From: Catonella sp963545085
GTDB lineage: Bacteria > Bacillota > Clostridia > Lachnospirales > Lachnospiraceae
Reading direction: 5' to 3'
Length of the DNA: 64,000 nt
NCBI GenBank assembly: GCA_963545085.1
Contig: CAUUHV010000010.1
Location: 6,738-70,737, forward strand
In this document: piece by piece, positions 42,476 to 51,798 of the stretch
How positions within the stretch are numbered: the stretch's first letter is position 1
How the letters are laid out: each line of letters begins with the position of its first letter
Notes under the pieces: model-generated
What the model was told of the DNA's origin: nothing
Seen by the model: the letters and a program-made list of their open reading frames with translations, nothing else
Database searches by the model: none
Position numbers and translations under genes: made by a program

Positions 42476-44554
42476 ATGAGATTTTCGGTTTTGTACGAGT
42501 CTGAAAACAGGCTTCGTATTCATGTTTTACAGGATAGAATGAGTTTTGAGCAGGCGGATATACTTCTATATTATATAAAGCAGCAGGACGGAGTGGATTA
42601 TGCGAGGGTTTCGGAGAGAACCTGCGATGCTGTTATTAAGTTTTCGGCTCCGAAGGAGGAGATAATAAAGGCGCTCGGAAGATTTAACTACAACAAAGCG
42701 AATGTTCCGAAAGACTTTATTAAAAATTCCGGAAGAGCTATAAGAGTGGAGTATGAAGAAAAGCTTATTTTAAAGATAGCGGGAAGGATTTTGAAGAAAT
42801 TGTATCTTCCTGCACCTATAAGTATAGCTTTAACTCTTATTACCGCTGTGAAATATATAAAAAAGGGACTTGATTCTATTTTAAAAACAAAGCTTACCGT
42901 TGAGGTGCTTGACAGTATCGCAATAGGTGTTTCTCTGATACAGAGAAATTTTGATACGGCTTCTTCCGTGATGTTTTTATTGGGCATAGGAGAACTGCTT
43001 GAGGAATGGACACATAAAAAAACGGTGGATGATTTGGCGAGAACCATGTCACTTAATGTTAATAAGGTATGGCTTATTAAAGACGGTTTGGAAGTCCTTG
43101 TCGACTTCGACGAAGTGAATACCGGTGACAGGGTGATTGTGCGTGTGGGAAATGTAATTCCTTTTGACGGTACGGTGGTTTCGGGCGAGGCTATGGTTAA
43201 TCAGGCGACAATGACGGGAGAGTCGGAGCCTGTGAGGAAGGCGGAAGGAAACAGTGTTTTTGCGGGAACGGTACTTGAAGAGGGAGAGATTACACTTATT
43301 GTTAAGCAATGTGACGGAAAAAGCCGTTTTGAAAAAATTGTCGCTATGATAGAAGAAACGGAAAAGTTAAAAAGCGAGGTGGAAAGCAAGGCGGAGAGGA
43401 TAGCGGACGGTCTGGTGCCTTACACGCTTTTAGGTACGGGACTCACTTATTTTCTTACGAGGAATGTAACAAAGGCGGTTTCCGTACTTATGGTCGACTT
43501 TTCATGTGCGATAAAACTTGCAACCCCCATATCGGTGCTTTCCGCAATCAAGGAAGCGGGGCTTTGCGGCATTACGGTAAAGGGAGGCAAATATCTTGAA
43601 GCCGTGGCGGAGGCGGATACAATCGTTTTTGATAAAACGGGTACTCTTACCAAAGCGGAGCCTAAGGTAATGAGAGTTGTTCCGTTTACAGAACGAAGCG
43701 AGGACGAACTGCTTAGAATTGCCGCCTGCCTTGAAGAACACTTCCCTCATTCGATAGCGAACGCCGTTGTAAACGCAGCAAAAGAAAAAGGGCTTAATCA
43801 TGAGGAGATGCACAGCAAGGTGAATTACATTGTGGCGCACGGTATAAGCACTACAATAACGGCTACCGGAGAAAAAGCGATTATAGGAAGTTATCACTTT
43901 GTTTTTGAAGATGAAAAAACTGTTATATCGGATGAATTTAAGAAAAGCTTTGAAGAGCTTCCTGATGATATGTCAAAGCTGTATATGGCGATAGGAGGCG
44001 TGCTTGCTGCAGTTATATGTATTTCGGATCCTATAAGAAAGGAAGCGCCTGAAGTTATAAGAAAGCTAAAAGATGCCGGAATCAAAAATATCGTTATGAT
44101 GACGGGAGATAATGAGAATACGGCGAGAGCGATAGCAAAAGAAGTCGGAATTGATAAATATTATGCTTCCGTTATGCCTGAGGATAAGGCGAGATTTGTG
44201 GAAGAAGAAAAGGCGAAGGGGAGAAAGGTTGTAATGGTAGGCGACGGAATAAACGATTCTCCGGCGCTTTCGGCGGCGAATTGTGCCGTGGCGATAAGTA
44301 AGGGAGCGGAGATTGCAAAGGAAGTGGCGGATATAACCCTGCTTGCCGAGGATTTAAATGAGCTTGTAAAATTAAGGGAGATATCGACGGCGCTTATGGA
44401 CAGAATACATAAAAATTACAGAAAAATTGTCGCCGTGAACGGAAGTCTTATAGCTCTCGGAGTTTTAGGACTGTTGGCACCGGAAACGTCAGCGCTTTTT
44501 CATAATGCCTCAACTCTTTTGATAGGGATAGGCAGTATGACGGATTTAACATAA
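42476..44554 (+). CDS. Heavy-metal P1B-type ATPase
   Basis: Metal pump of 692 residues. MTGESEPV, DKTGTLTKAEP (phosphorylated Asp near 385), MTGDNENTA and GDGINDSPAL are the P-type motifs. The metal-binding helix motif, usually CPC, reads FSCAIKLATP (Cys near 343), and the P1B HP motif is in EEHFPHSIA. The N-terminal region folds like a metal-binding domain but has no CxxC. This sequence type includes Zn/Mn exporters such as CtpC, so zinc or manganese, rather than copper, is the favoured substrate. Confidence 0.88.
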   Translation: MRFSVLYESENRLRIHVLQDRMSFEQADILLYYIKQQDGVDYARVSERTCDAVIKFSAPKEEIIKALGRFNYNKANVPKDFIKNSGRAIRVEYEEKLILKIAGRILKKLYLPAPISIALTLITAVKYIKKGLDSILKTKLTVEVLDSIAIGVSLIQRNFDTASSVMFLLGIGELLEEWTHKKTVDDLARTMSLNVNKVWLIKDGLEVLVDFDEVNTGDRVIVRVGNVIPFDGTVVSGEAMVNQATMTGESEPVRKAEGNSVFAGTVLEEGEITLIVKQCDGKSRFEKIVAMIEETEKLKSEVESKAERIADGLVPYTLLGTGLTYFLTRNVTKAVSVLMVDFSCAIKLATPISVLSAIKEAGLCGITVKGGKYLEAVAEADTIVFDKTGTLTKAEPKVMRVVPFTERSEDELLRIAACLEEHFPHSIANAVVNAAKEKGLNHEEMHSKVNYIVAHGISTTITATGEKAIIGSYHFVFEDEKTVISDEFKKSFEELPDDMSKLYMAIGGVLAAVICISDPIRKEAPEVIRKLKDAGIKNIVMMTGDNENTARAIAKEVGIDKYYASVMPEDKARFVEEEKAKGRKVVMVGDGINDSPALSAANCAVAISKGAEIAKEVADITLLAEDLNELVKLREISTALMDRIHKNYRKIVAVNGSLIALGVLGLLAPETSALFHNASTLLIGIGSMTDLT

Positions 44555-44566
44555 GGAGAATCGGAT

Positions 44567-45069
44567 ATGATAAGAAAAGCCGAAATGCTTGACCTTTGCG
44601 CGGCAAAACGAGTATATAAGATAGCAAGGGAAGAGATGAAAAGAACAGGAAACGAGTCTCAATGGGGTGACAGTTATCCGAGTGAAGATATTATGAAGGA
44701 TGATATAAAAAGGGAGCAGCTTTATCTGGGAGAGGATGACGGAGCGATATATTTTATATTTATGCTTACCGATGAAAAAGAGGAAGAGTATGCGAGAATT
44801 TATGACGGCAGCTGGCTTAATGACGAACCTTATATTACATTGCATAGAGTAGCGAGTGACGGCAGGATTAAGGGAGTATTTAACAGGATATTTGATTTTG
44901 CATTAAAAAAATGGATGAACTGGGCATTTTTAATATAAGAATAGATACTCATGAGGATAACCTTACCATGCAGGCGGTTTTGAAAAAGCACGGGTTCAAG
45001 AAATGCGGGCTTGTTAATTTTAAATATGGTGGAGAAAGAATCGCGTATCAGTACAGGAGGGAGAACTGA
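44567..45069 (+). pseudogene. GNAT acetyltransferase gene broken by a one-base homopolymer change
   Basis: The first frame (44567-44938) gives the N-terminal part MIRKAEMLDLC to FDFALKKWMNW and then stops. After the run of seven A at 44905-44911 a different frame continues with MDELGIFNIRIDTHEDNL, MQAVLKKHGFKKCG and ends in TGA at 45067-45069, which overlaps the next ATG. One more A would restore a normal GNAT of about 167 residues. The conserved acetyl-CoA region is on the second side. Sequencing error, true mutation or slippage are all possible. Confidence 0.75.
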
Positions 45070-46379
45070 TGTGGGCATATGAGAGAGTTTTTTACCAGTT
45101 TTATCCGATGGGGCTTACCGGCGCGCCGTTTGAAAATGATGGAAATCTTACACACAGAATATTAAAGGTGGTTGATTTCATTCCCCATCTTAAAAAAATG
45201 GGAATAGGCGCGGTTTACTTTTCGCCTGTTTTTGAGTCGGACAGCCATGGATATAATACGAGGGATTACAGAAAAATAGACGTAAGGCTCGGGACGAACG
45301 AGGATTTTAAAAAAGTCTGCGAAAAACTTCATGAGCAAGATATAAAGGTTATACTTGACGGGGTATTTAACCATGTAGGCAGAGGATTTTTCGGTTTCAA
45401 GGATGTGCTTGAAAATAGGGAAAATTCGCCTTATAGGGACTGGTTCAATATAAATTTTGCGGGAAACAGCGGGTATAATGACGGGCTCTGGTATGAAGGC
45501 TGGGAAGGACATTATGATCTGGTTAAGCTTAATCTTAAAAATCCTGCGGTTACGGACTATCTTATAGAAAGCGTAAGATATTGGGTAAATGAATTTGATA
45601 TAGACGGACTCAGGCTTGATGTGGCGTATATGGTTGACAGAGACTTTTTAAGGCGTTTAAGGAAGGAAACGGAAGTGATGAAGCCCGAATTCTTTCTTGC
45701 GGGAGAGATGATAGGCGGAGATTATAATCAAATAATGAATGATGAAATGTGTCACTCGGCTACAAATTATGAGTGTTACAAAGGGCTGTACTCAAGTTTC
45801 AACAGTATGAATCTTTTTGAAATAATGCATTCCCTTAACCGTCAGTTCGGTGAGGAAAGCTGGACATTATATAAAGGAAAGCATCTTATAAGTTTTGCGG
45901 ATAATCATGATGTATCGAGGATTGCGAGCATTCTTACAGAGGAAAGACATATTCCGCTTGTTTATGCTCTTATGTTTACAATGCCGGGCATACCGATGCT
46001 TTATTATGGAAGCGAGTGGGGATTCAAGGCTGATAAAAAAGAGGGCGATTCGGCGCTCAGACCTGCCTTTGACTCGCCGATTTTTAATGAGCTTACCGAG
46101 TATGTGTCAAAACTTACGAAGATTCATAATTCATTATCCGTGCTTTGGTATGGAAGCTTTAAGGCTCTACAGACAGCCAACAGACAATGCGCATTTTTAA
46201 GAAGCTTGGAAGGAAAGAGGATAGTTGTAGCGGTGAACGCGGATTCCGAAAGGGCAAGGCTTAATTTTAACCTTGATAATACGGGAGAAAGCCTTACAGA
46301 CCTTATTACAGGTGAAAAGGTAATATACAATTCAGGTATTGAAACGGACGGCTTCAGGGCGTATATATTTGAGGTTTAG
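45069..46379 (+). CDS. GH13 family alpha-amylase-like glycosidase
   Basis: Cytosolic (no signal peptide) enzyme of 436 residues. The GH13 regions are VILDGVFNHVG, DGLRLDVAY with the nucleophile Asp, FLAGEMIGG with the acid/base Glu, and SFADNHDVSR with the third Asp. A short C-terminal beta domain follows. Cyclomaltodextrinase, neopullulanase or maltogenic activity on short malto-oligosaccharides is likely; the exact specificity cannot be read. The ATG overlaps the stop of the acetyltransferase (TGATG). Confidence 0.88.
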   Translation: MWAYERVFYQFYPMGLTGAPFENDGNLTHRILKVVDFIPHLKKMGIGAVYFSPVFESDSHGYNTRDYRKIDVRLGTNEDFKKVCEKLHEQDIKVILDGVFNHVGRGFFGFKDVLENRENSPYRDWFNINFAGNSGYNDGLWYEGWEGHYDLVKLNLKNPAVTDYLIESVRYWVNEFDIDGLRLDVAYMVDRDFLRRLRKETEVMKPEFFLAGEMIGGDYNQIMNDEMCHSATNYECYKGLYSSFNSMNLFEIMHSLNRQFGEESWTLYKGKHLISFADNHDVSRIASILTEERHIPLVYALMFTMPGIPMLYYGSEWGFKADKKEGDSALRPAFDSPIFNELTEYVSKLTKIHNSLSVLWYGSFKALQTANRQCAFLRSLEGKRIVVAVNADSERARLNFNLDNTGESLTDLITGEKVIYNSGIETDGFRAYIFEV

Positions 46380-46392
46380 ATGAGGACTCACG

Positions 46393-46440
46393 GAAATAAC
46401 GGATTACAGGGAGCTTATGTAATCCGTTATTTCTTTTTTT
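46393..46440 (+). terminator. Strong terminator that runs into the 3' end of the alaX gene
   Basis: GAAATAACGGATTAC at 46393-46407 pairs perfectly over 15 bases with GTAATCCGTTATTTC at 46419-46433, followed by TTTTTTT. It ends the GH13 transcript. The right arm and loop lie inside the last codons of the convergent alanyl-tRNA editing gene, so one sequence serves as terminator and coding sequence. Confidence 0.88.
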
Positions 46441-47588
46441 GAAGCCCTGAGAGCGCCCTGTACCATCTCGGGACCGCCTCCTCCTTTAGCGGAGAATTTG
46501 TCGTTAAGCTCATTTTGAAGCTCTCTGCAATCAGAATCTTTACTGCTTATTATATAACTGTAGCCGGCTTCGTCATTGCCGGAAAAAATACCGCAATAGC
46601 CTTTAAAAGAAGAAGCCAGCATGTTTACGGTTTTTCTTATATAATTCACATCGGTTTCTTCGACAAAAATAAGCGGAAGCGAGGTTGTGGAAAGTTTTTC
46701 GACTTCGTAGTCAAGCAGTTTTTCTTTTAATGCTTTTACTTTAAATTTATATTCATCCCTTTCATTTTTTAAAGCTGATACCGCACTTATAAGAAGCTCC
46801 TTTTCAGAGGACAGAAGCCTTGAAATTTTACCGGCTTGGTTAAGAAATTCGGAAAAACTGTTTAAGGCTCTGAAACCGCAGAGAATTGAAAGTCTGACGC
46901 CGCCCTTATATTTGATGGAAGAAATTACTTTCAGTATACCTATTTCCCCCGTTCTTTTCACATGCGGGCAGCAGCAGGCGCAATCGTCTATACCCGGTAT
47001 GGAAACTATTCTTACCGGACCGGAAAGCTCGCCTTTGCTTCTGTAGTCAATTATCTTAAGCTCATCTTCGGACGGATAACGACAGATTATTTCTATATTT
47101 TTTATTATAGCCTCATTTGTGAGCCTTTCCAAAACCGTAACATCGTCATTTGACAAAAAACCGCTATAATCCATTGTTACGATATTGTCCGAAAGATGAA
47201 AACCTATATTATCAAATCCGAAATGACTTTTAACAAGTCCGGAAAATATATGCTCTCCGGAATGCTGCTGCATATTTGAAAATCTGTGATTCCAGTCTAT
47301 TTCTCCGCTCAGTTCGATTCCTTTAAGCTTGTGGAAAATTTTGTAATCGGCATTTATTATATGTCTTATTATTCCTTCGTTATCAATTGAAACGTGTAAA
47401 ACCGGATATTTGCTTCCATCTATTATAAACTCGCCTTTGTCGCAGGACTGTCCGCCGGATTCCGGAAAGAAAAGAGTTTTATTAAGAATTATATTAAGAA
47501 CGTTTTCTCCGCTTTTTTCAACAGCTGTAATATTTGCGGTAAATTTTGTTTCGTACGGCAAATCATCGTAAAGCTTGATTGTATACAT
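46404..47588 (-). CDS. Alanyl-tRNA editing protein AlaX-L with DHHA1 domain
   Basis: Editing enzyme of 394 residues that removes serine or glycine from mischarged tRNA-Ala. The zinc site motifs QQHSGEHI and CCCPHV are conserved, an alanyl-tRNA synthetase-like second domain follows, and a C-terminal DHHA1 domain ends in KGGGGPEMVQGA. It has no aminoacylation domain. Its last codons overlap the terminator of the convergent gene. The ATG at 47588 has GGAGGT upstream on the minus strand. Confidence 0.9.
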   Translation of the reverse strand: MYTIKLYDDLPYETKFTANITAVEKSGENVLNIILNKTLFFPESGGQSCDKGEFIIDGSKYPVLHVSIDNEGIIRHIINADYKIFHKLKGIELSGEIDWNHRFSNMQQHSGEHIFSGLVKSHFGFDNIGFHLSDNIVTMDYSGFLSNDDVTVLERLTNEAIIKNIEIICRYPSEDELKIIDYRSKGELSGPVRIVSIPGIDDCACCCPHVKRTGEIGILKVISSIKYKGGVRLSILCGFRALNSFSEFLNQAGKISRLLSSEKELLISAVSALKNERDEYKFKVKALKEKLLDYEVEKLSTTSLPLIFVEETDVNYIRKTVNMLASSFKGYCGIFSGNDEAGYSYIISSKDSDCRELQNELNDKFSAKGGGGPEMVQGALRASKKEITDYISSL

Positions 47589-47831
47589 AAAACCTCCGAA
47601 TTTAGGGAAAATTTCATTAAAAGTATTTTACTATACAGGCATGAGGATTAGCAAGGATTAAAATAATCGTAATTTTAATTAAATAGGGGGTGGTAATCTT
47701 ATGTATATAGTTTTATAATAGCTTTGTCACAGTAGGGATGGCTATATTGATGAAATGGGGATGAAAGAAAATAAAAAAATATAAAAAATGACGATTTGTA
47801 CAAAAAAATATAGGTATTTCCAAAATATGAG

Positions 47832-47860
47832 TTGATAAAAGAACAGTTTTTGAGTAAAAT
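47832..47860 (+). promoter_or_regulatory. Probable promoter of cheY
   Basis: TTGATA at 47832-47837 and TAAAAT at 47855-47860 are 17 bases apart, about 68 bases before the cheY ATG. The rest of 47589-47831 is AT-rich with no further gene seen. Confidence 0.55.
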
Positions 47861-47927
47861 GAAGTAGACGGTATATTGCGAGTGTGTATCGTCATATTTT
47901 AAATGAGTGCAAGAAAGGGAGTCAGTT

Positions 47928-48287
47928 ATGGCAAAGAAGGTATTGGTAGTTGATGATGCGGCATTTATGAGAATGATGCTTAAGGATATCCTTTCTAAGA
48001 ACGGATACGAGGTAGTGGGAGAAGGCGTAAACGGAAATGACGGCTTTGATAAGTATAAGGAATTAAAGCCGGATATCGTTACATTGGATATCACTATGCC
48101 TGAGTGCGACGGCTTACAGTGCCTTAAGAAAATAAAGGAGTTCGATCCTGCTGCTAATGTCGTTATGTGTTCAGCTATGGGTCAGCAGGCGATGGTTATA
48201 GAGTCTATACAGAGCGGCGCTAAAGATTTTATAGTAAAGCCTTTCCAGCAGGACAGAGTTCTTGAGTCTCTTGCGAAGATTAAATAA
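47928..48287 (+). CDS. cheY: Single-domain response regulator CheY
   Basis: Receiver-only protein of 119 residues. Asp-Asp in VVDDAAFMR, the phosphorylated Asp in DIVTLDITMPECDG, the conserved Thr/Ser in VMCSAMG and Lys in IVKPFQ form the active site. The close match to CheY of Gram-positive bacteria suggests that it acts on the flagellar motor switch. It stands alone, without cheA or fli genes nearby. ATG 47928 follows AAAGGGAG and is preferred over an upstream start. Confidence 0.88.
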   Translation: MAKKVLVVDDAAFMRMMLKDILSKNGYEVVGEGVNGNDGFDKYKELKPDIVTLDITMPECDGLQCLKKIKEFDPAANVVMCSAMGQQAMVIESIQSGAKDFIVKPFQQDRVLESLAKIK

Positions 48288-48445
48288 GTATCGTTTTAAA
48301 AAAGTGCTTAAGCAGGTATTAAGCGTTGTTTAAATAAAAATAAGGTCGGTTTTATTGATATAAATCGGCTTTGTTTTTGAGCAATAAACCGAAGTTTAAT
48401 ATCATGTTCGTATGAAGTATGAATATGAAGTTTAGGATAACGGAT

Positions 48446-48477
48446 AAACGAGTAGGGAATTTTTTCCCTGCTCGTTT
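48446..48477 (+). terminator. Hairpin after cheY
   Basis: AAACGAGTAGGGA at 48446-48458 pairs with TCCCTGCTCGTTT at 48465-48477 with one mismatch. There is no clear T run, so it is a structured 3' end or a weak terminator. Confidence 0.45.
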
Positions 48478-48511
48478 GTGTGTAGATACATTAAGAAATC
48501 AGATAAAAATG

Positions 48512-48541
48512 AAAGAGCCGCCGTGAATAAGGCAGCTCTTT
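48512..48541 (-). terminator. Terminator of the tRNA-Gly gene
   Basis: On the minus strand AAAGAGCTGCC pairs with GGCGGCTCTTT, followed by a T-rich tail. It ends the tRNA transcript a few bases after the gene. Confidence 0.7.
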
Positions 48542-48549
48542 TTATGAAA

Positions 48550-48619
48550 GCAGATGACGGGAATCGAACCCGCCTCTCAACCTTGGGAAGGTCGCATTCT
48601 ACCGATGAACTACATCTGC
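48550..48619 (-). tRNA. tRNA-Gly (anticodon CCC)
   Basis: The minus strand folds into a cloverleaf: acceptor GCAGATG with CATCTGC, an anticodon arm CGACC with GGTTG and loop TTCCCAA (anticodon CCC, reading GGG), and a T arm with GGTTCGATTCC. CCA is not encoded, which is common in Clostridia. A short divergent interval separates it from dus on the plus strand. Confidence 0.9.
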
Positions 48620-48686
48620 GAAACGAGTACATTATACTATCGGAAAGCTTTTTTGTAAAGCGGAGATTTATGGAGAATCGGGTTTT

Positions 48687-49658
48687 ATGGAATGTTTTTT
48701 TGACTTTGCGCCTATGGAAGGAATAACGGGCAGGGTATTTAGAAGGGTTTTTAATGAAAATTTTAAAGGAACGGATGAATTTTATACTCCTTTTATTTCG
48801 CCTAAGGAAAAAAGAGGTATAGATAAAAAAGATATTAAAGAGGTTCTTCCGGAAAATAATGAAGGAATAAAGCTTGTGCCTCAACTTCTTACGGCGGACG
48901 GAGACGCGTTCAATCTTGCGGCAAAAAGGCTTAACGGGCTCGGGTACGAACATATAAACCTGAATTTGGGATGTCCGTCCGGAACGGTTGTAAATAAAGG
49001 AAAGGGAGCGGGAGCGCTTGTTGATATTAAAAGGCTTGAGGCACTTTTTTATAAAATTTTTGAAGGAGCCTTAAAAAATAATATGAAAATTTCTTTAAAA
49101 ACGAGAATAGGGTTTAAGTCCGAAAAAGAGTTTATAAAACTTTTAGCCTTATATAAAAAATATCCGTTTGAAAGCCTTATAATACATCCTCGAACGAGGG
49201 AGGAATATTACAGAGAAAAGATACATAGGGAGAGCTTTAGAGAAGCTGTGGATTTTTTTAAGGGAGAGGAAAATCGCTTAAGCTACAACGGAGATATAAA
49301 CACGGTTTCGGATTTTGAAGGAATAAAGAAAGAATTTCCCGAAATAAACAGGGTTATGATTGGCAGAGGTTTTTTAAGAAATCCGTTTTTAATAGAAGAG
49401 CTTAAAGTGAAAAATGCGGAAAGAGAGAGAAAGACCCGGATTAAAAACTTTGAAGAAGCCTTGTTTCATGCCTATGTCGAGGATATTAAGAATGAAAATA
49501 CAGCCGTATTAAAGATGAAAGAGCTTTGGAGCTATCTTATGAACAGCTTTGGCGGAGCGGAGAGATATGTAAAGGATATTAAAAAGGCAAAAAACGCGGC
49601 GGAATACAGGTCTGCGATAAATGTGCTTTTTTCAAACTGTGATCTGAAGCATGAATAA
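48687..49658 (+). CDS. dus: tRNA-dihydrouridine synthase
   Basis: Flavoenzyme of 323 residues that reduces uridines in tRNA. APMEGITGRVFR, the catalytic Cys in NLGCPSGTVVNKGKGAGAL and the HPRTREEYYREK motif are the family signature; GRGFLRNPFL closes the barrel. It is not the DusB-nifR3 type usually beside lysS, so the gene symbol is left general. It is next to a tRNA gene, possibly by chance. Confidence 0.9.
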   Translation: MECFFDFAPMEGITGRVFRRVFNENFKGTDEFYTPFISPKEKRGIDKKDIKEVLPENNEGIKLVPQLLTADGDAFNLAAKRLNGLGYEHINLNLGCPSGTVVNKGKGAGALVDIKRLEALFYKIFEGALKNNMKISLKTRIGFKSEKEFIKLLALYKKYPFESLIIHPRTREEYYREKIHRESFREAVDFFKGEENRLSYNGDINTVSDFEGIKKEFPEINRVMIGRGFLRNPFLIEELKVKNAERERKTRIKNFEEALFHAYVEDIKNENTAVLKMKELWSYLMNSFGGAERYVKDIKKAKNAAEYRSAINVLFSNCDLKHE

Positions 49659-49748
49659 TTCCGGTTGATATGAGTACTGTGTTGTGGTATGCTTTACTGT
49701 GTTAAAGTGAAATGCTTCGGTTTGCCTGTGGCGCGAAAGGTGGGAGTT

Positions 49749-50966
49749 ATGAATAAGATTATGATGAAAACGCCGCTTGTCGAGATGGACGGCGATGAGA
49801 TGACGAGAATTATATGGAAAATTATCAAGAATGAGCTTATAAACCCTTTTATAGAGCTTAAATCCGAGTATTATGACCTCGGGCTTGAGCACAGGAATGA
49901 AACCGATGACGATGTGACGATAAAATCGGCGGAGGCGACGCTTAAATACGGAGTAGCTGTAAAATGCGCCACTATAACTCCCAATGCAGCAAGGGTAAAG
50001 GAATATAATTTAAAAGAAATGTGGAAAAGCCCGAACGGCACTATAAGAGCGGCTCTTGACGGTACGGTATTCAGAACTCCTATACTTGTGAGAGGAATAG
50101 AGCCTTATGTGCGGACATGGAAGGAGCCTATAACTATAGCAAGGCATGCTTACGGAGATATTTATAAAAATGTGGAGATGAAAACCGACAAGTCGGGCAG
50201 GGCGGAACTTGTGTTTACCGCCGATGACGGAACGGTTTATAAGGAGCTTATACATGAGTTTAAGGGAGCGGGCGTGATTCAGGGAGTGCATAATCTTAAC
50301 GCGTCTATAGAAAGCTTCGCAAAAGCCTGCTTTGAGTATGCGCTTGAGGCAGGGAAGGATCTTTGGTTTTCCACTAAAGATACTATTTCTAAGAAGTATG
50401 ACCATACTTTTAAGGACATTTTTGAGGAAATTTACGAGAAGGAATATAAAGATAAGTTTAAACATAAGGGAATCACATATTTTTACACTCTGATAGATGA
50501 TGCCGTGGCAAGGGTAATGAGATCCGAGGGAGGGTTTCTTTGGGCTTGTAAAAATTATGACGGTGATGTCATGAGTGATATGCTTGCGTCGGCTTTCGGT
50601 TCGCTCTCCATGATGACATCTGTACTTGTCTCACCTAAGGGAGTATGGGAGTATGAGGCGGCGCACGGTACGGTGCAGAGGCATTATTATAAATATCTTA
50701 AAGGGGAGGAGACCTCTACAAATTCCATAGCGACCATTTTCGCATGGAGCGGAGCTTTGAAAAAAAGAGGAGAGCTTGACGGGCTTAAGGAGCTTACGGA
50801 GTTTGGCGAAAATCTTGAAAAAGCTGTTTCAGATACGGTTGAAAGCGGCGAGATGACCAAGGATTTAGCGGTTATAAGCAAACTTAAAAATATAAAAACC
50901 TTAAATACGGAAAATTTTATTAAAGCGGTGAGAAACAGGCTTGAGAAGATATACGAGAGCAGATGA
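49749..50966 (+). CDS. icd: NADP-dependent isocitrate dehydrogenase
   Basis: Enzyme of 405 residues, of the homodimeric type also found in eukaryotes, converting isocitrate to 2-oxoglutarate. TPLVEMDGDEMTRIIW, SPNGTIRAALDGTVFR, YTLIDDAVARVMR and AAHGTVQRHY are typical substrate and NADP segments. ATG 49749 follows AAAGGTGGGAG. The C-terminal part lacks nothing obvious. It supplies 2-oxoglutarate for glutamate, which feeds the proC step encoded next. Confidence 0.94.
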   Translation: MNKIMMKTPLVEMDGDEMTRIIWKIIKNELINPFIELKSEYYDLGLEHRNETDDDVTIKSAEATLKYGVAVKCATITPNAARVKEYNLKEMWKSPNGTIRAALDGTVFRTPILVRGIEPYVRTWKEPITIARHAYGDIYKNVEMKTDKSGRAELVFTADDGTVYKELIHEFKGAGVIQGVHNLNASIESFAKACFEYALEAGKDLWFSTKDTISKKYDHTFKDIFEEIYEKEYKDKFKHKGITYFYTLIDDAVARVMRSEGGFLWACKNYDGDVMSDMLASAFGSLSMMTSVLVSPKGVWEYEAAHGTVQRHYYKYLKGEETSTNSIATIFAWSGALKKRGELDGLKELTEFGENLEKAVSDTVESGEMTKDLAVISKLKNIKTLNTENFIKAVRNRLEKIYESR

Positions 50967-51011
50967 AACTGCGTTTGCCTGCCGTGTAAATAAAAAGACG
51001 GGAAGGAATTT

Positions 51012-51794
51012 ATGACAAAATTAGGTTTTATAGGAATGGGAAATATGGCAAAGGCGCTTTTTACGGGCTTTATCGCATCCGGTAAAGTAAGAGCGGATGA
51101 AGTAACAGCCTTTGCGCCTGATGAGGATAAACTCAAGAAAAATGCTGAAGCTTTGGGCTTTGTGCCGGAGGTTTCTTTAAGGAAGCTTGTAAAATCATCC
51201 GGGATAATAATAATGGCGTGCAAACCCTGTCATATAGAAGGCGTACTTGGCGAAATAGGTGATTTGCTTGACGGAAAGGCACTTGTTTCGGTAGCCTTAG
51301 GCTGGGATTTTAAGAGGTATAAAGAAAGGCTCGGCGACAATGTGAAAGTGCAGTTTGTTATGCCGAATACGCCGGCTTCTGTCGGAGAAGGAGTGTTTCT
51401 TTTTGAGGAGGAAAATTCTCTTTCCGTTTCGGAGAGGAAGGAAATAAAGGAGCTTTTCGCCTCGGCGGGGATAGTTGAGGAGCTTCCTTCATCTCTTATG
51501 AAAATAGGCGGGGTTATTACGGGCTGCGGTCCCGCTTTTGCAGATATATTTATAGAGGCTTACGCCGACTCTGCCGTTAAGTACGGTATACCGAGGAAAA
51601 CAGCTTACAAACTGGTATCAAAAACTGTAAAGGGTGCCGCCGCCTTGCAGCTTGAAACCGGAGAACACCCGGGGGTGCTTAAGGATAAGGTATGCTCGCC
51701 GGGAGGAAGTACCATAAGAGGGATTGCGGCACTTGAAAAAGAGGGCTTAAGAAGGGCGGCGATAGCTTCCGTGGATGAAATAATGGGAGAATAA
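51012..51794 (+). CDS. proC: Pyrroline-5-carboxylate reductase
   Basis: Enzyme of 260 residues for the last step of proline synthesis. The NAD(P) motif GFIGMGNMAKAL, VMPNTPASVGEG, GCGPAFADIFIEA and VCSPGGSTIRGIAALE are all present. GGAAGG precedes the ATG. The gene follows icd, so the glutamate-to-proline flow may be the link. Confidence 0.95.
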   Translation: MTKLGFIGMGNMAKALFTGFIASGKVRADEVTAFAPDEDKLKKNAEALGFVPEVSLRKLVKSSGIIIMACKPCHIEGVLGEIGDLLDGKALVSVALGWDFKRYKERLGDNVKVQFVMPNTPASVGEGVFLFEEENSLSVSERKEIKELFASAGIVEELPSSLMKIGGVITGCGPAFADIFIEAYADSAVKYGIPRKTAYKLVSKTVKGAAALQLETGEHPGVLKDKVCSPGGSTIRGIAALEKEGLRRAAIASVDEIMGE

Positions 51795-51798
51795 AAAT

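Noticed and set aside
48432..48953. Minus-strand open frame of 173 residues across the tRNA and dus start
   Set aside because: It overlaps the tRNA-Gly gene and the start of dus, has a poor protein composition and no ribosome site.
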